This document shows positions 1-6,977 of a DNA stretch of 33,527 nucleotides, one piece after another. The position numbers and the translations under genes are program-made. Position 1 is the stretch's first letter; each line of letters opens with the position of its first letter. Source of the stretch: Candidatus Puniceispirillum sp. (GTDB lineage Bacteria > Electryoneota > RPQS01 > DYHQ01). The stretch spans positions 1-33,527 of the forward strand of contig DYHQ01000009.1 of the NCBI GenBank assembly GCA_020724065.1, given 5' to 3'. The notes below the pieces were generated by a model that did no database searches, was not told where the DNA came from, and saw only the letters and a program-made list of their open reading frames with translations.

Positions 1-53
1 CGCCGAAAATGGCGGCATAGTACGGGTGACTCTTCAAAAATAGGAGGTGTGCT

Positions 54-83
54 ATGAAGTCAATTTCAACTTTGCTCAGATAA
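54..83 (+). CDS. Possible nine-residue mini-ORF with strong RBS
   Basis: An AGGAGGTG ribosome binding site at 42-49 sits four bases before an ATG that opens a frame reading MKSISTLLR and then a TAA stop. The Shine-Dalgarno site is one of the strongest in the window, yet the frame is tiny, and a terminator-like hairpin follows about 50 bases later. It could be a leader peptide, a very small protein, or the remnant of a gene whose rest was deleted. No plus-strand gene follows within the next 2 kb, so an attenuation role has no obvious target. Translation is unproven. Confidence 0.25.
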   Translation: MKSISTLLR

Positions 84-131
84 TCTTGATCCGATAAGGC
101 TATGGACGAGTAGTCTTCAGCTGCGTGATTG

Positions 132-164
132 AATAGCCTGGGCTCTTGCCCGGCTATTCTTCTT
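132..164 (+). terminator. Rho-independent terminator-like hairpin
   Basis: The arms AATAGCCTGGGC and GCCCGGCTATT pair around a TCTT loop with one bulged T, and CTTCTT follows. The T-rich tail is weak but present only in the plus direction, so it would end the transcript that contains the mini-ORF at 54-83. Confidence 0.6.
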
Positions 165-184
165 GAGGGTACATTTAGGGTATC

Positions 185-214
185 ACAAAAGAAGCCAGCC
201 TCAGTGAAGCTGGC
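185..214 (-). terminator. Terminator of the histidine kinase gene
   Basis: On the minus strand, GCCAGC and GCTGGC (214-209 and 199-194) form a six-base GC-rich stem with a nine-base loop, followed by TTCTTTTGT. It begins about 20 bases beyond the kinase stop codon, so the kinase is probably transcribed alone. Confidence 0.7.
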
Positions 215-234
215 CGAAAAGGGGATTCGTTGGT

Positions 235-1929
235 TTAGAGCTTCATGCAGCCTACGGATTCGGGTTGAGAGAAGGGAAATCGGATGGTGAAGGTTGAGCC
301 TTTTTGCCATTCGCTTTGTACAACAACCTCGGCGCCGTAGCGGGCCAGAATGGAACGGCTCATGGAGAGGCCAAGCCCTGTCCCCGTGGGCTGACCGGGC
401 GCTCCTTTGCCCACGAGCGGCTTGGTCGTGAAAAAGGGCTTGAAAAGCCTGGGCATGTCTTCCTGCTTGATACCGATACCCGTGTCTTCAATTTCCACGA
501 ACAAGAAGCGGTCGTTGTGTCGCGTTCGCACAAGAACCCGCTTCTCTTCACGGCCATAGAGCGCGTCAATGGCATTGCGCAGGAGATTGCCGATGACTTG
601 CGACAAATCGGCATAGACCGCCCAAATCTTCGGAGCTGTTTGGTCAAGTTCGAGACGCTTTTCGACATCATGCTTGAAAAAAAGATTTGCATGAAGGAAC
701 TTCCACTCCGTTTCAATGAGCTCGACAATGGAGATTTCTTGAGGCTCGGGATTCTGCTCTTGGCGGCATTTCCGCACAAGGATTTCGATGATGTCCTTCA
801 TCACTGTGGCTTGGGCTCGAATGCGTTCCATGTCGGGCGTCTTTCCCTGCGTCATCGCCATGAGCTCGCAGGAGCCCAAGATGCTGGTCAGCGGCCCGTT
901 TAGATTGTGGGCGATGCCTGCCGCCATAGCGCCAAACTCGGCGAGTTTCGATTCACGCAAGAGTTCCATTTCGAGCTGATGCCCCGTCTGCTGGAGGAGT
1001 CTCAACTCCGTAATATCCTTGGCGACTAACATCACGGATGCAGGTCCCGGCGATTCGAACAAGAAGGAACGCGTGAGCAAGAAAGTGCGCCCATCGTTCA
1101 GAGACAGCTCCAGCGTTTGACCTTCATAAGGCGAACTGAAGCCAAGGATACCGGCTTGATCATGTTCAGCAAAGCTTGTCATCCATTCACGACAGATTTT
1201 CGGCAATTGGCTCGGCTCGAACATCTCTTCGATGGCGGGATTTGTGAAGAGAATCTCCCCCCGTTTCGAAAGCACAACCAACCCGTCGCGCAAGCTGCGG
1301 ATCGGGATTCTCATGCTCTCTTGCTCCTCGGAGCATGATTGGCCGTTTGACTGACCGGATCCGAGGTCTCGCGCGGAGAGAATGACCCACGATTCTCCAT
1401 CGTGACTCAGAGAGGCACTTCGCAATTCGATGGCACGCGGAACGAGATTCGGATTTGAAGGCATCAAAGTGAGAATCACACTTAGGTCACGACTCGGCTC
1501 TTGGCAGAATCTGCCGGCTACGGAGCCATCGCTCTTCGCGAAAATCGAGGAAAAAGGGCGCCCAACAAGGGCGTCTCTCTCTTCACCCAGCCAATCCGCG
1601 CCCGTCTGATTGCAGCGATAAATAATGCCGTCCCGCGTGTCCGTAATAAACAAGGCGTCTGGGCTTCGGTTGAAGGCTTCTACGAGCAGTTCGGCCGACG
1701 AAGCCACATCCCCTGATTGAGCAAGGTCGCCCGCGTCACCGTCTTCGACAGAATCCGAGTGGATTTTGCGCGTCAGCAGGCCAATGGCGCCATTTGCCAG
1801 TGCTCGCACCCGCGAAGCCGCCGGAGCGGAGGTGGGCGAGACAGACTGTTGCAGCACTGAAACGCCGACGGATTCAGTAGTCTCCAGAGAGGTAGTCGTG
1901 GGTGTCGGTTGTGACGGAATCTGGGTCAT
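235..1929 (-). CDS. Cytoplasmic PAS-domain sensor histidine kinase
   Basis: A 564-residue two-component sensor kinase that would autophosphorylate on His and pass the phosphate to an unidentified response regulator. The first 80 residues look disordered. Two PAS-like domains follow (about 82-190 and 207-310), then a dimerisation/phosphoacceptor helix with H341 and an HATPase_c domain: N box GNLLRNAIDAL near 447-457, G1 box DTGIGI near 482-487 and G2 box GTGLGLS near 516-522. There is no signal peptide or membrane segment, so it should sense a cytoplasmic cue, perhaps through ligands or redox in the PAS domains. The H box reads HNLNGPL where the usual form is HE(I/L)NNPL, so the acidic residue next to the His is missing. 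No response regulator gene lies beside it. The start is ATG, with a purine-rich GAAAGAG upstream. Confidence 0.9.
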   Translation of the reverse strand: MTQIPSQPTPTTTSLETTESVGVSVLQQSVSPTSAPAASRVRALANGAIGLLTRKIHSDSVEDGDAGDLAQSGDVASSAELLVEAFNRSPDALFITDTRDGIIYRCNQTGADWLGEERDALVGRPFSSIFAKSDGSVAGRFCQEPSRDLSVILTLMPSNPNLVPRAIELRSASLSHDGESWVILSARDLGSGQSNGQSCSEEQESMRIPIRSLRDGLVVLSKRGEILFTNPAIEEMFEPSQLPKICREWMTSFAEHDQAGILGFSSPYEGQTLELSLNDGRTFLLTRSFLFESPGPASVMLVAKDITELRLLQQTGHQLEMELLRESKLAEFGAMAAGIAHNLNGPLTSILGSCELMAMTQGKTPDMERIRAQATVMKDIIEILVRKCRQEQNPEPQEISIVELIETEWKFLHANLFFKHDVEKRLELDQTAPKIWAVYADLSQVIGNLLRNAIDALYGREEKRVLVRTRHNDRFLFVEIEDTGIGIKQEDMPRLFKPFFTTKPLVGKGAPGQPTGTGLGLSMSRSILARYGAEVVVQSEWQKGSTFTIRFPFSQPESVGCMKL

Positions 1930-2133
1930 GGATGTCTAAACTCTTTCACTTGGGCAAAAGTTACTGTCCCGCTCGCCGTGGACGGTTTTTTGCCCACAAC
2001 AGACCTTAGCCAACTAACTGATTAATTGAGAGTAAGCGCTCCGACGCGCGAAATGGTAATTGTCAAGGTTTCTCAGCGCAAATGTCGTTCCGCAAGGCGG
2101 CGATCTCGAGAGGAAGCGTTTGAAGTTGAACGC
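1930..2133. other. Non-coding region between kinase and tRNA promoter
   Basis: No gene is seen. The main structure is an inverted repeat at 1951-1996, listed separately. A minus-strand TTGACA is present at 2066-2061, but no convincing -10 box lies at a proper distance, so the kinase promoter is not assigned. Confidence 0.5.
1951..1996 (-). promoter_or_regulatory. Inverted repeat in the histidine kinase leader
   Basis: TGGGCAAAA (1951-1959) and TTTTGCCCA (1988-1996) are perfect inverted repeats. Between them, GTCC and GGAC can extend the stem. The element lies about 20 bases upstream of the kinase start codon on the minus strand. It could fold in the mRNA leader or be a spaced operator. It is unlikely to be a terminator because no T-tract follows on either strand. 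Confidence 0.45.
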
Positions 2134-2162
2134 TTGACATTTTGGGCGATTTTCGGTATGTT
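2134..2162 (+). promoter_or_regulatory. Sigma-70 promoter of tRNA-Ala
   Basis: TTGACA at 2134-2139 and TATGTT at 2157-2162 are separated by exactly 17 bases. The expected transcription start near 2169 is about nine bases before the mature tRNA 5' end. This is the best consensus promoter in the window. Confidence 0.85.
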
Positions 2163-2177
2163 ATTTCGGTCAAAAAT

Positions 2178-2253
2178 GGGGCAGTAGCTCAGTTGGGAGA
2201 GCAATGCGTTCGCAACGCATAGGTCGGCGGTTCGAATCCGCTCTGCTCCACCA
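2178..2253 (+). tRNA. tRNA-Ala (anticodon CGC)
   Basis: The cloverleaf is complete. The acceptor stem GGGGCAG/CTGCTCC includes a G3-U70 wobble, the classic identity element for alanyl-tRNA synthetase. The anticodon stem ATGCG/CGCAT encloses loop TTCGCAA, giving anticodon CGC for GCG codons. The T loop is TTCGAAT, and the 3' CCA is encoded at 2251-2253. The alaS gene in this same window (19891-22533) encodes its charging enzyme. Confidence 0.97.
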
Positions 2254-2443
2254 CGGCGAATTTCAGGAGTTTTCCTTCCAGCGTTCGCCTTTGGGTCAGG
2301 CCTATGTGGGCGAATGAGGAAGCGAATTCTTTGTGCAGGGTCTAAAGATCGCTATGATGGGTCTTTAGAAAGCTTCAATGGAATCGTTCAACTCTTGTGA
2401 GAGGCAGGCACGAGAGAAGAAATGATCGAGAGAAGGGCGTGAA
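2254..2443 (+). other. Leader region of the transsulfuration pair with an inverted repeat
   Basis: There is no coding sequence and no copy of the tRNA 3' end. TCTAAAGA (2341-2348) and TCTTTAGA (2362-2369) form an eight-base inverted repeat with a 13-base spacer, which may be an operator or a leader hairpin for the cystathionine beta-synthase gene. The segment does not resemble an S-box (SAM) riboswitch. No clear promoter was found, although one must exist unless the tRNA promoter reads through. Confidence 0.45.
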
Positions 2444-3853
2444 ATGATGTTAGAGCCGGGGAAAAGAGTTTTCAGCAGCGTTTTGGAGACGATTGGGACT
2501 ACGCCATTGGTCAAACTTAACCGTATGACCAGAGGACTTCGATCTACCGTTTTGGCGAAGTTGGAGTTTTTGAATCCTGGAGGAAGTATAAAAGATCGAA
2601 TCGGGATATCTATGATCGAGGCCGCCGAAAAGCAAGGACTTATAAAACCTGGATACACAATAGTGGAACCAACCGCGGGGAACACGGGGCTTGGATTGGC
2701 ATTGGCGGCGTTGGTGAAAGGTTATAAGGTGATTTTTGCGGTCCCTGACAAAATGAGTATGGAAAAAATCAACATGCTCAAGGCGTTTGGTGCCAGAGTT
2801 ATCATAACTCCGACGGCGGTTCCCCCTGACCACCCGAGCCAATATGTAAGGGTTGCCGAGAGAATTGCCAGGGAGGAACCCAATACTTTTATGCCGAATC
2901 AATTTTTCAATCCAGCCAATCCAGAGATTCACTATAAGGCTACGGGACCAGAGATATGGGAGCAATCCGGTGGCCAAGTGACGATGTTGGTCGCCGCTAT
3001 CGGCACCGGGGGAACGATTTCCGGAACAGGAAAATATCTAAAAGAAAGAAATCCGGAAATCAGGATCGTGGGGGCGGATCCAGAAGGCTCGATGTATCAC
3101 CACGAGTTCTATGGAACAACAGGTGAAATTCACACCTATCAAGTTGAGGGGATTGGCGAAGATTTTATGCCCGCAACCCTTGACCTGAGTGTCGTGGATG
3201 AAATCGTGGTCGTGAGTGACAGAGACGCTTTCTTGACTACGAGAAGATTGGCTACGGAGGAGGGAATTTTCGCAGGAGGTTCTGCCGGAGCCGCTACCTT
3301 TGCGGCCCTACGGGTAGCAGAGAACTTAAGTGAAGATCAAACGATCGTGGTTGTTCTGCCTGACACGGGAAGAAACTACGTGACGAGAATCTACTCCGAT
3401 GAATGGATGTGCGAGCACGGATTTATAGAATCGGCGGAAGAAAGAATTCCGGTGGGAGAGATCCTGAAAGCGAAGCCAAAGCGGATCGGGAAGGTGATTT
3501 TTGTACAACCGGATGATAACATACAGACGGCGATAGCCCTTATGATGGAGCACGACATATCTCAATTGCCTGTTGTGAAAGAGGGAGTGCAAGTTGGAAG
3601 TGTAGCGGAGAGGGATTTGGTAGAGAAACTGAGCGAATTGTGCAGCAGAGAAAAGGAAGAGGGCCAGGAGATGCGCGAGCTGAAAGTCGAAGAAGTGATG
3701 GCTTCCCCTCTGCCAACGATCAATGTGACCGATAGCATTCTTCATCCCTTTCTCCTGCTCAAAGACAGGAATGCGATTGTCGTCTTGGAGGATGGACAGA
3801 TGGTGGATATGATCACGAGCGTGGATGTGATCAATTGCCTGATGAGGAGGTAA
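2444..3853 (+). CDS. cbs: Cystathionine beta-synthase with C-terminal CBS domain pair
   Basis: A PLP enzyme of 469 residues that would condense homocysteine with serine (or an activated serine) to cystathionine, the first step of reverse transsulfuration. K50 in GGSIKDR is the Schiff-base lysine. PTAGNTG (about 76-82) binds substrate and GTGGTISG (about 188-195) the PLP phosphate. Two CBS repeats (about 335-395 and 410-469) follow, as in the regulated eukaryotic and actinobacterial enzymes, and may bind an adenosyl ligand. A cysteine synthase of the CysK/CysM type with CBS domains cannot be excluded, but the neighbour gene favours cystathionine synthesis. GAGAGAAGG precedes the ATG at a good distance, and an in-frame ATG immediately follows at 2447. 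By my count 19 of 25 arginine codons are AGA or AGG, against almost none in dnaX, which suggests foreign origin. Confidence 0.88.
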   Translation: MMLEPGKRVFSSVLETIGTTPLVKLNRMTRGLRSTVLAKLEFLNPGGSIKDRIGISMIEAAEKQGLIKPGYTIVEPTAGNTGLGLALAALVKGYKVIFAVPDKMSMEKINMLKAFGARVIITPTAVPPDHPSQYVRVAERIAREEPNTFMPNQFFNPANPEIHYKATGPEIWEQSGGQVTMLVAAIGTGGTISGTGKYLKERNPEIRIVGADPEGSMYHHEFYGTTGEIHTYQVEGIGEDFMPATLDLSVVDEIVVVSDRDAFLTTRRLATEEGIFAGGSAGAATFAALRVAENLSEDQTIVVVLPDTGRNYVTRIYSDEWMCEHGFIESAEERIPVGEILKAKPKRIGKVIFVQPDDNIQTAIALMMEHDISQLPVVKEGVQVGSVAERDLVEKLSELCSREKEEGQEMRELKVEEVMASPLPTINVTDSILHPFLLLKDRNAIVVLEDGQMVDMITSVDVINCLMRR

Positions 3854-3856
3854 TCT

Positions 3857-5005
3857 GTGAGGTTTGTAACCAAGGCGATTCATGTCGGAGAAGAGCCGGA
3901 CTTGAGGGAAGGAAGCAGCGGCGATGTAGCGGTCCCCATCCATTTGTCTACGACTTTCGCGAGGAAAGATGTTGAAAAGCCCACGGGCGGATACGAGTAT
4001 TCAAGAACGAGCAATCCGGCGAGAGACGCCTTGGAAAAGAAATTGGCCGCCTTAGAGAATGCCGAATTTGGTTTGGCCTTCGCGTCAGGCATGGCGGCGG
4101 AATCTACTCTCTTGCTTTCGCTTCTTAAAAGTGGGGACCATGTGGTAGCCTGTGACGATCTCTACGGCGGAACACGAAGGTTGTTTAGGGATGTGCTTCA
4201 AAATTTTGTGGAGTTCACCTATGTGGACGCAAGGAACCCAGAAAATGTGAAAAAGGCTATCCAAGGCAATACGAAGCTTTTCTGGATGGAAACTCCGACG
4301 AACCCGTTGATGAGACTGTGCGATATCGAGGCCATAGCGAAGATTGCGAAGAAAAAAAACATTGTCACAGTAATAGATAATACTTTTATGACTCCGTGCT
4401 TCCAAAAGCCTCTTGATTTCGGAGCCGATGTCGTCGTTCATAGCACAACAAAATATCTTGGCGGCCACAGTGATGTTGTCGGCGGGGCCATCATGCTCTC
4501 GAACGAGACTCTCTACAAGAAGATCAAATTCAATCAAAATGCGGTGGGGGCGGTTCCTTCGCCATTCGACTGTTTTCTTGTCGTGCGAGGAATCAAGACT
4601 CTGCGGCTGAGGATGGAACGGCATGATGAGAATGCGCGAGCGCTCGCCAGGTATTTGGAGTCTCATCCGAAGGTAAAGAAAGTCTATTACCCGGGTCTGC
4701 CAAGTCATCCTCAGCACGAGCTCGCCAAGAAGCAGATGTCCGCTTTCGGTGGGATGCTCTCGTTTGAGATAAAGGGGACGGCGGAGGATGCGAAAGCGTT
4801 CCTCGGGCGCGTCAAGATATTTGCGTTGGCAGAAAGTCTGGGCGGGGTGGAATCTCTGATTGAACACCCCGCCTTGATGACGCACGCCTCCATACCCGAG
4901 GGTGAAAGAAAAAGAATTGGCATAACCGATACCTTAATAAGGGTATCTGTGGGAACTGAAGACATTGAGGACCTTCTTGGAGATCTGGAACAGGCCTTAG
5001 GATGA
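3857..5005 (+). CDS. Cystathionine gamma-lyase / gamma-synthase family enzyme
   Basis: A 382-residue Cys/Met-metabolism PLP enzyme of fold type I. Paired with the cystathionine beta-synthase gene just upstream, it most likely cleaves cystathionine to cysteine, 2-oxobutyrate and ammonia, completing reverse transsulfuration. Visible hallmarks are the YSRTSNPARDALE region (about 48-60), ASGMAA (about 76-81), the PETPTNP-like METPTNP loop (about 148-154) and the PLP lysine in STTKYLGGHSD (about 196-206). Sequence alone does not separate lyase from synthase or homocysteine-forming relatives. The start is GTG at 3857, preceded by a perfect AGGAGG that lies in the last codons of the upstream gene; only three bases separate the two frames, so they are translationally linked. 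Arginine codons again favour AGA/AGG. It ends 30 bases before the SRP RNA. Confidence 0.85.
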   Translation: MRFVTKAIHVGEEPDLREGSSGDVAVPIHLSTTFARKDVEKPTGGYEYSRTSNPARDALEKKLAALENAEFGLAFASGMAAESTLLLSLLKSGDHVVACDDLYGGTRRLFRDVLQNFVEFTYVDARNPENVKKAIQGNTKLFWMETPTNPLMRLCDIEAIAKIAKKKNIVTVIDNTFMTPCFQKPLDFGADVVVHSTTKYLGGHSDVVGGAIMLSNETLYKKIKFNQNAVGAVPSPFDCFLVVRGIKTLRLRMERHDENARALARYLESHPKVKKVYYPGLPSHPQHELAKKQMSAFGGMLSFEIKGTAEDAKAFLGRVKIFALAESLGGVESLIEHPALMTHASIPEGERKRIGITDTLIRVSVGTEDIEDLLGDLEQALG

Positions 5006-5025
5006 AAGAAAAGGCTGGATATCTT
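4997..5025 (+). promoter_or_regulatory. Candidate promoter of the SRP RNA
   Basis: TATCTT (5020-5025) lies seven bases before the point where the SRP RNA closing stem begins (about 5032). A weak -35, TTAGGA, sits at 4997-5002 with a 17-base spacer and overlaps the stop region of the upstream gene. If correct, the acquired gene pair was fused directly against this promoter. Confidence 0.4.
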
Positions 5026-5035
5026 GTGTGACTGA

Positions 5036-5148
<113 letters not shown>

Positions 5149-5193
5149 CAGAATTCTCTGTGTAGTCAACTTCAATCCATTGGTGCGGTTATC

Positions 5194-6591
5194 GTGACCT
5201 ATACTGTTCTTGCGAGGCGGTGGCGCCCGACGAAATTTGCGGATGTGGTTGGTCAAGAACACATCACCGTTACGCTGCAGAATGCACTGACATCCGGGCG
5301 GGTGGCGCATGCGTATATCTTAACCGGCCCACGCGGCATCGGCAAGACTTCGACGGCACGCATTCTGGCGCGCGCCGTCAACTGTCTTAACGGCCCGGCG
5401 GCGGAGCCTTGCAATGAATGCGAGATGTGTCGCCAGATTCTTGACGAGCGATGCCTCGATGTCGTTGAGATTGACGGCGCTTCCAACAATTCGGTCGAGG
5501 ATGTACGGCGACTTCGAGAAACCGTGCGGCTTTCGCCCGTCTCCGCTCGCAAGAAGGTCTATGTCATTGACGAAGTGCACATGCTGTCGGGTTCTGCTTT
5601 CAACGCACTGCTCAAAACCCTCGAAGAGCCGCCTGAACATGCTCTGATTATTTTTGCGACGACCGAAGTTCACAAAGTCCCATTCACCATTCTCTCGCGG
5701 TGCCAGCGTTTCGATTTCCATCGCATTCGACCGGATGCCATGGCGGCACATTTGCGCAAAATCTGCCAGCATGACGGCATCACCATTCCCGACGAATCGC
5801 TGGACATTATTGCGCGGCGGGCCGAGGGTTCACTGCGCGATGCCGAAGGACTTCTGGATCAGCTTGTCGCTTACGCCGGAACGGATATTCCTTTCGAAGC
5901 GGTGCGGGAAGTGTTAGGGATCTTGCCGCAAGAACTCATCGAGCAAGCGACGGAGATTATCGCGCAGCATGATTTCGCCGCTGTCTTGCCGTATTTTGCC
6001 CATCTGGCGAACGCCGGAACCGACTATGCCGAGCTCTTGCGGAGTTTGCAGCATTATTGGATGGATCTGCTTTTCTTGAGAGCCGGTGCGGCTTCTGAAG
6101 AAAGGAAACCGGACCAAACACTGCGGGCTCTGGCAGACAGGTTCTCACCTGAAGACCTGCTCCGGCTGACGAAGCTTGCATCAGAAACGGAATCGGAACT
6201 GCGGCGCAGCCTAAATCCACGGACGCGCTTCGAGGTCGCCTTTCTACGATGGGTTGGGCTCGACCGAAGCGTGCAACTTGCCGATATTTTGGCCAAACTG
6301 AAAGGTGCAAGCCCCATGCCCACACCTCCAGCGGCAATCGTACCGAGCGCTCCGTTGGTAACAACGACGACGCTGCCTGAGGCGCCTCCTGCAAAGGCGA
6401 AACCGGCGGAAAGCAAGGTAAGTGCGCCGCAGGGAGAAACCGAGACAGCTTCGCCAGAAAAGACTCCCCCAAAGGGAAAGAGCGCCCCAGCGAAGACGGG
6501 TGAAGGCACGATTGATATGCTTGTGGATAAGTTCGGGGGTGAAGTTGTGGAAGTCAAAGATACGCCGAAAACCTCACCGAAAAAGGAATAG
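5194..6591 (+). CDS. dnaX: DNA polymerase III subunit gamma/tau
   Basis: The ATPase of the clamp-loader complex, which opens the sliding clamp and loads it on primed DNA. The protein has 465 residues from GTG 5194. It carries Walker A GPRGIGKT with K51, the four zinc cysteines C64, C73, C76 and C79 (the same spacing as E. coli), Walker B VIDEVHML, sensor 1 in FATTEVHK and sensor 2 in GSLRDAEGLLDQ. A helical collar domain follows to about residue 360, then a Pro/Ala/Lys-rich linker of about 80 residues and a short conserved-looking tail. The longer frame from GTG 5131 would begin inside the SRP RNA stem, and MTYTVLARRWRP is the normal DnaX N-terminus, so 5194 is preferred. The length lies between the E. 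coli gamma and tau forms. No programmed frameshift site is evident. Confidence 0.95.
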   Translation: MTYTVLARRWRPTKFADVVGQEHITVTLQNALTSGRVAHAYILTGPRGIGKTSTARILARAVNCLNGPAAEPCNECEMCRQILDERCLDVVEIDGASNNSVEDVRRLRETVRLSPVSARKKVYVIDEVHMLSGSAFNALLKTLEEPPEHALIIFATTEVHKVPFTILSRCQRFDFHRIRPDAMAAHLRKICQHDGITIPDESLDIIARRAEGSLRDAEGLLDQLVAYAGTDIPFEAVREVLGILPQELIEQATEIIAQHDFAAVLPYFAHLANAGTDYAELLRSLQHYWMDLLFLRAGAASEERKPDQTLRALADRFSPEDLLRLTKLASETESELRRSLNPRTRFEVAFLRWVGLDRSVQLADILAKLKGASPMPTPPAAIVPSAPLVTTTTLPEAPPAKAKPAESKVSAPQGETETASPEKTPPKGKSAPAKTGEGTIDMLVDKFGGEVVEVKDTPKTSPKKE

Positions 6592-6598
6592 CTTTTTC
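6579..6598 (+). other. A/T-rich hairpin across the dnaX stop codon
   Basis: GAAAAAG and CTTTTTC form a seven-base inverted repeat with a six-base loop that contains the end of the dnaX stop codon. The T-run lies within the stem, so as a terminator it would be weak; it may act as partial attenuation or as an mRNA end-processing element before ybaB. Confidence 0.4.
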
Positions 6599-6628
6599 TT
6601 GACAGGAAATAATCCACTTTTGAACAAT
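6599..6628 (+). promoter_or_regulatory. Possible internal promoter for ybaB-recR
   Basis: A perfect TTGACA (6599-6604) is followed after 18 bases by AACAAT (6623-6628), which matches four of six -10 positions. It lies just after the dnaX stop and hairpin, a sensible place for a separate ybaB-recR promoter. The -10 is weak and the spacer slightly long. Confidence 0.35.
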
Positions 6629-6648
6629 TCAGAATTTGAGGAGCTTCC

Positions 6649-6975
6649 GTGAAGGGTGGAATGAACAAGCTGCTGCAGCAGGCGCAAAGACTTCAGGAAT
6701 CGCTTGCGAAAGCACAAGAGGAATTGGAAACGCTTGAAGTTGAAGCAAGCGCAGGCGGTGGAGCGGTGACAGTCATCGCCAACGGGCGAGGGGATGTTCT
6801 TTCCATTCGCATTGCTCGCGAGGTGATCACTCCCGAAGATCCAGAGATGCTGGAAGACCTCATCTTGGCCGGAGTGACGGCGGCAATTGAAAAGTCACGG
6901 GAAGCGGCTCAGGAACACATGGCGCAAGCGACGGGCGGGATTCTTCCGCCGGGAATGAGTTTGCCGGGGATGTAG
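6649..6975 (+). CDS. YbaB/EbfC family nucleoid-associated protein
   Basis: A 108-residue DNA-binding dimer of the YbaB/EbfC family, which bends or coats DNA and is nearly always encoded between dnaX and recR. The N-terminal helix (NKLLQQAQRLQESLAKAQEELE) is followed by the conserved beta-sheet core with VEASAGGGAVTVIANGRG and the segment EVITPEDPEMLEDLILAGV. The tail is Gly/Pro/Met-rich. GTG 6649 is preceded by GAGGAG at a five-base distance; an ATG four codons later is the alternative start. Confidence 0.93.
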   Translation: MKGGMNKLLQQAQRLQESLAKAQEELETLEVEASAGGGAVTVIANGRGDVLSIRIAREVITPEDPEMLEDLILAGVTAAIEKSREAAQEHMAQATGGILPPGMSLPGM

Positions 6976-6977
6976 CC

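Larger units (their letters stand above)
1..234. other. Intergenic region with a mini-ORF and two terminator hairpins
   Basis: No full gene is visible. The stretch holds a strong ribosome binding site followed by a nine-codon ORF (54-83, plus strand), a plus-strand hairpin at 132-158 and a minus-strand hairpin at 185-214 that serves the histidine kinase. A promoter for the plus-strand transcript, if any, lies outside the window. Confidence 0.6.

Noticed and set aside
2254-2443. SAM (S-box) riboswitch before the transsulfuration genes
   Set aside because: The conserved S-box core sequences are absent; only a simple inverted repeat is seen.
6400-6591. Programmed frameshift in dnaX making a short gamma form
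   Set aside because: No A-rich slippery site with a downstream hairpin and early stop lies at the end of the ATPase region; the A-run next to the stop codon would change only a few residues.
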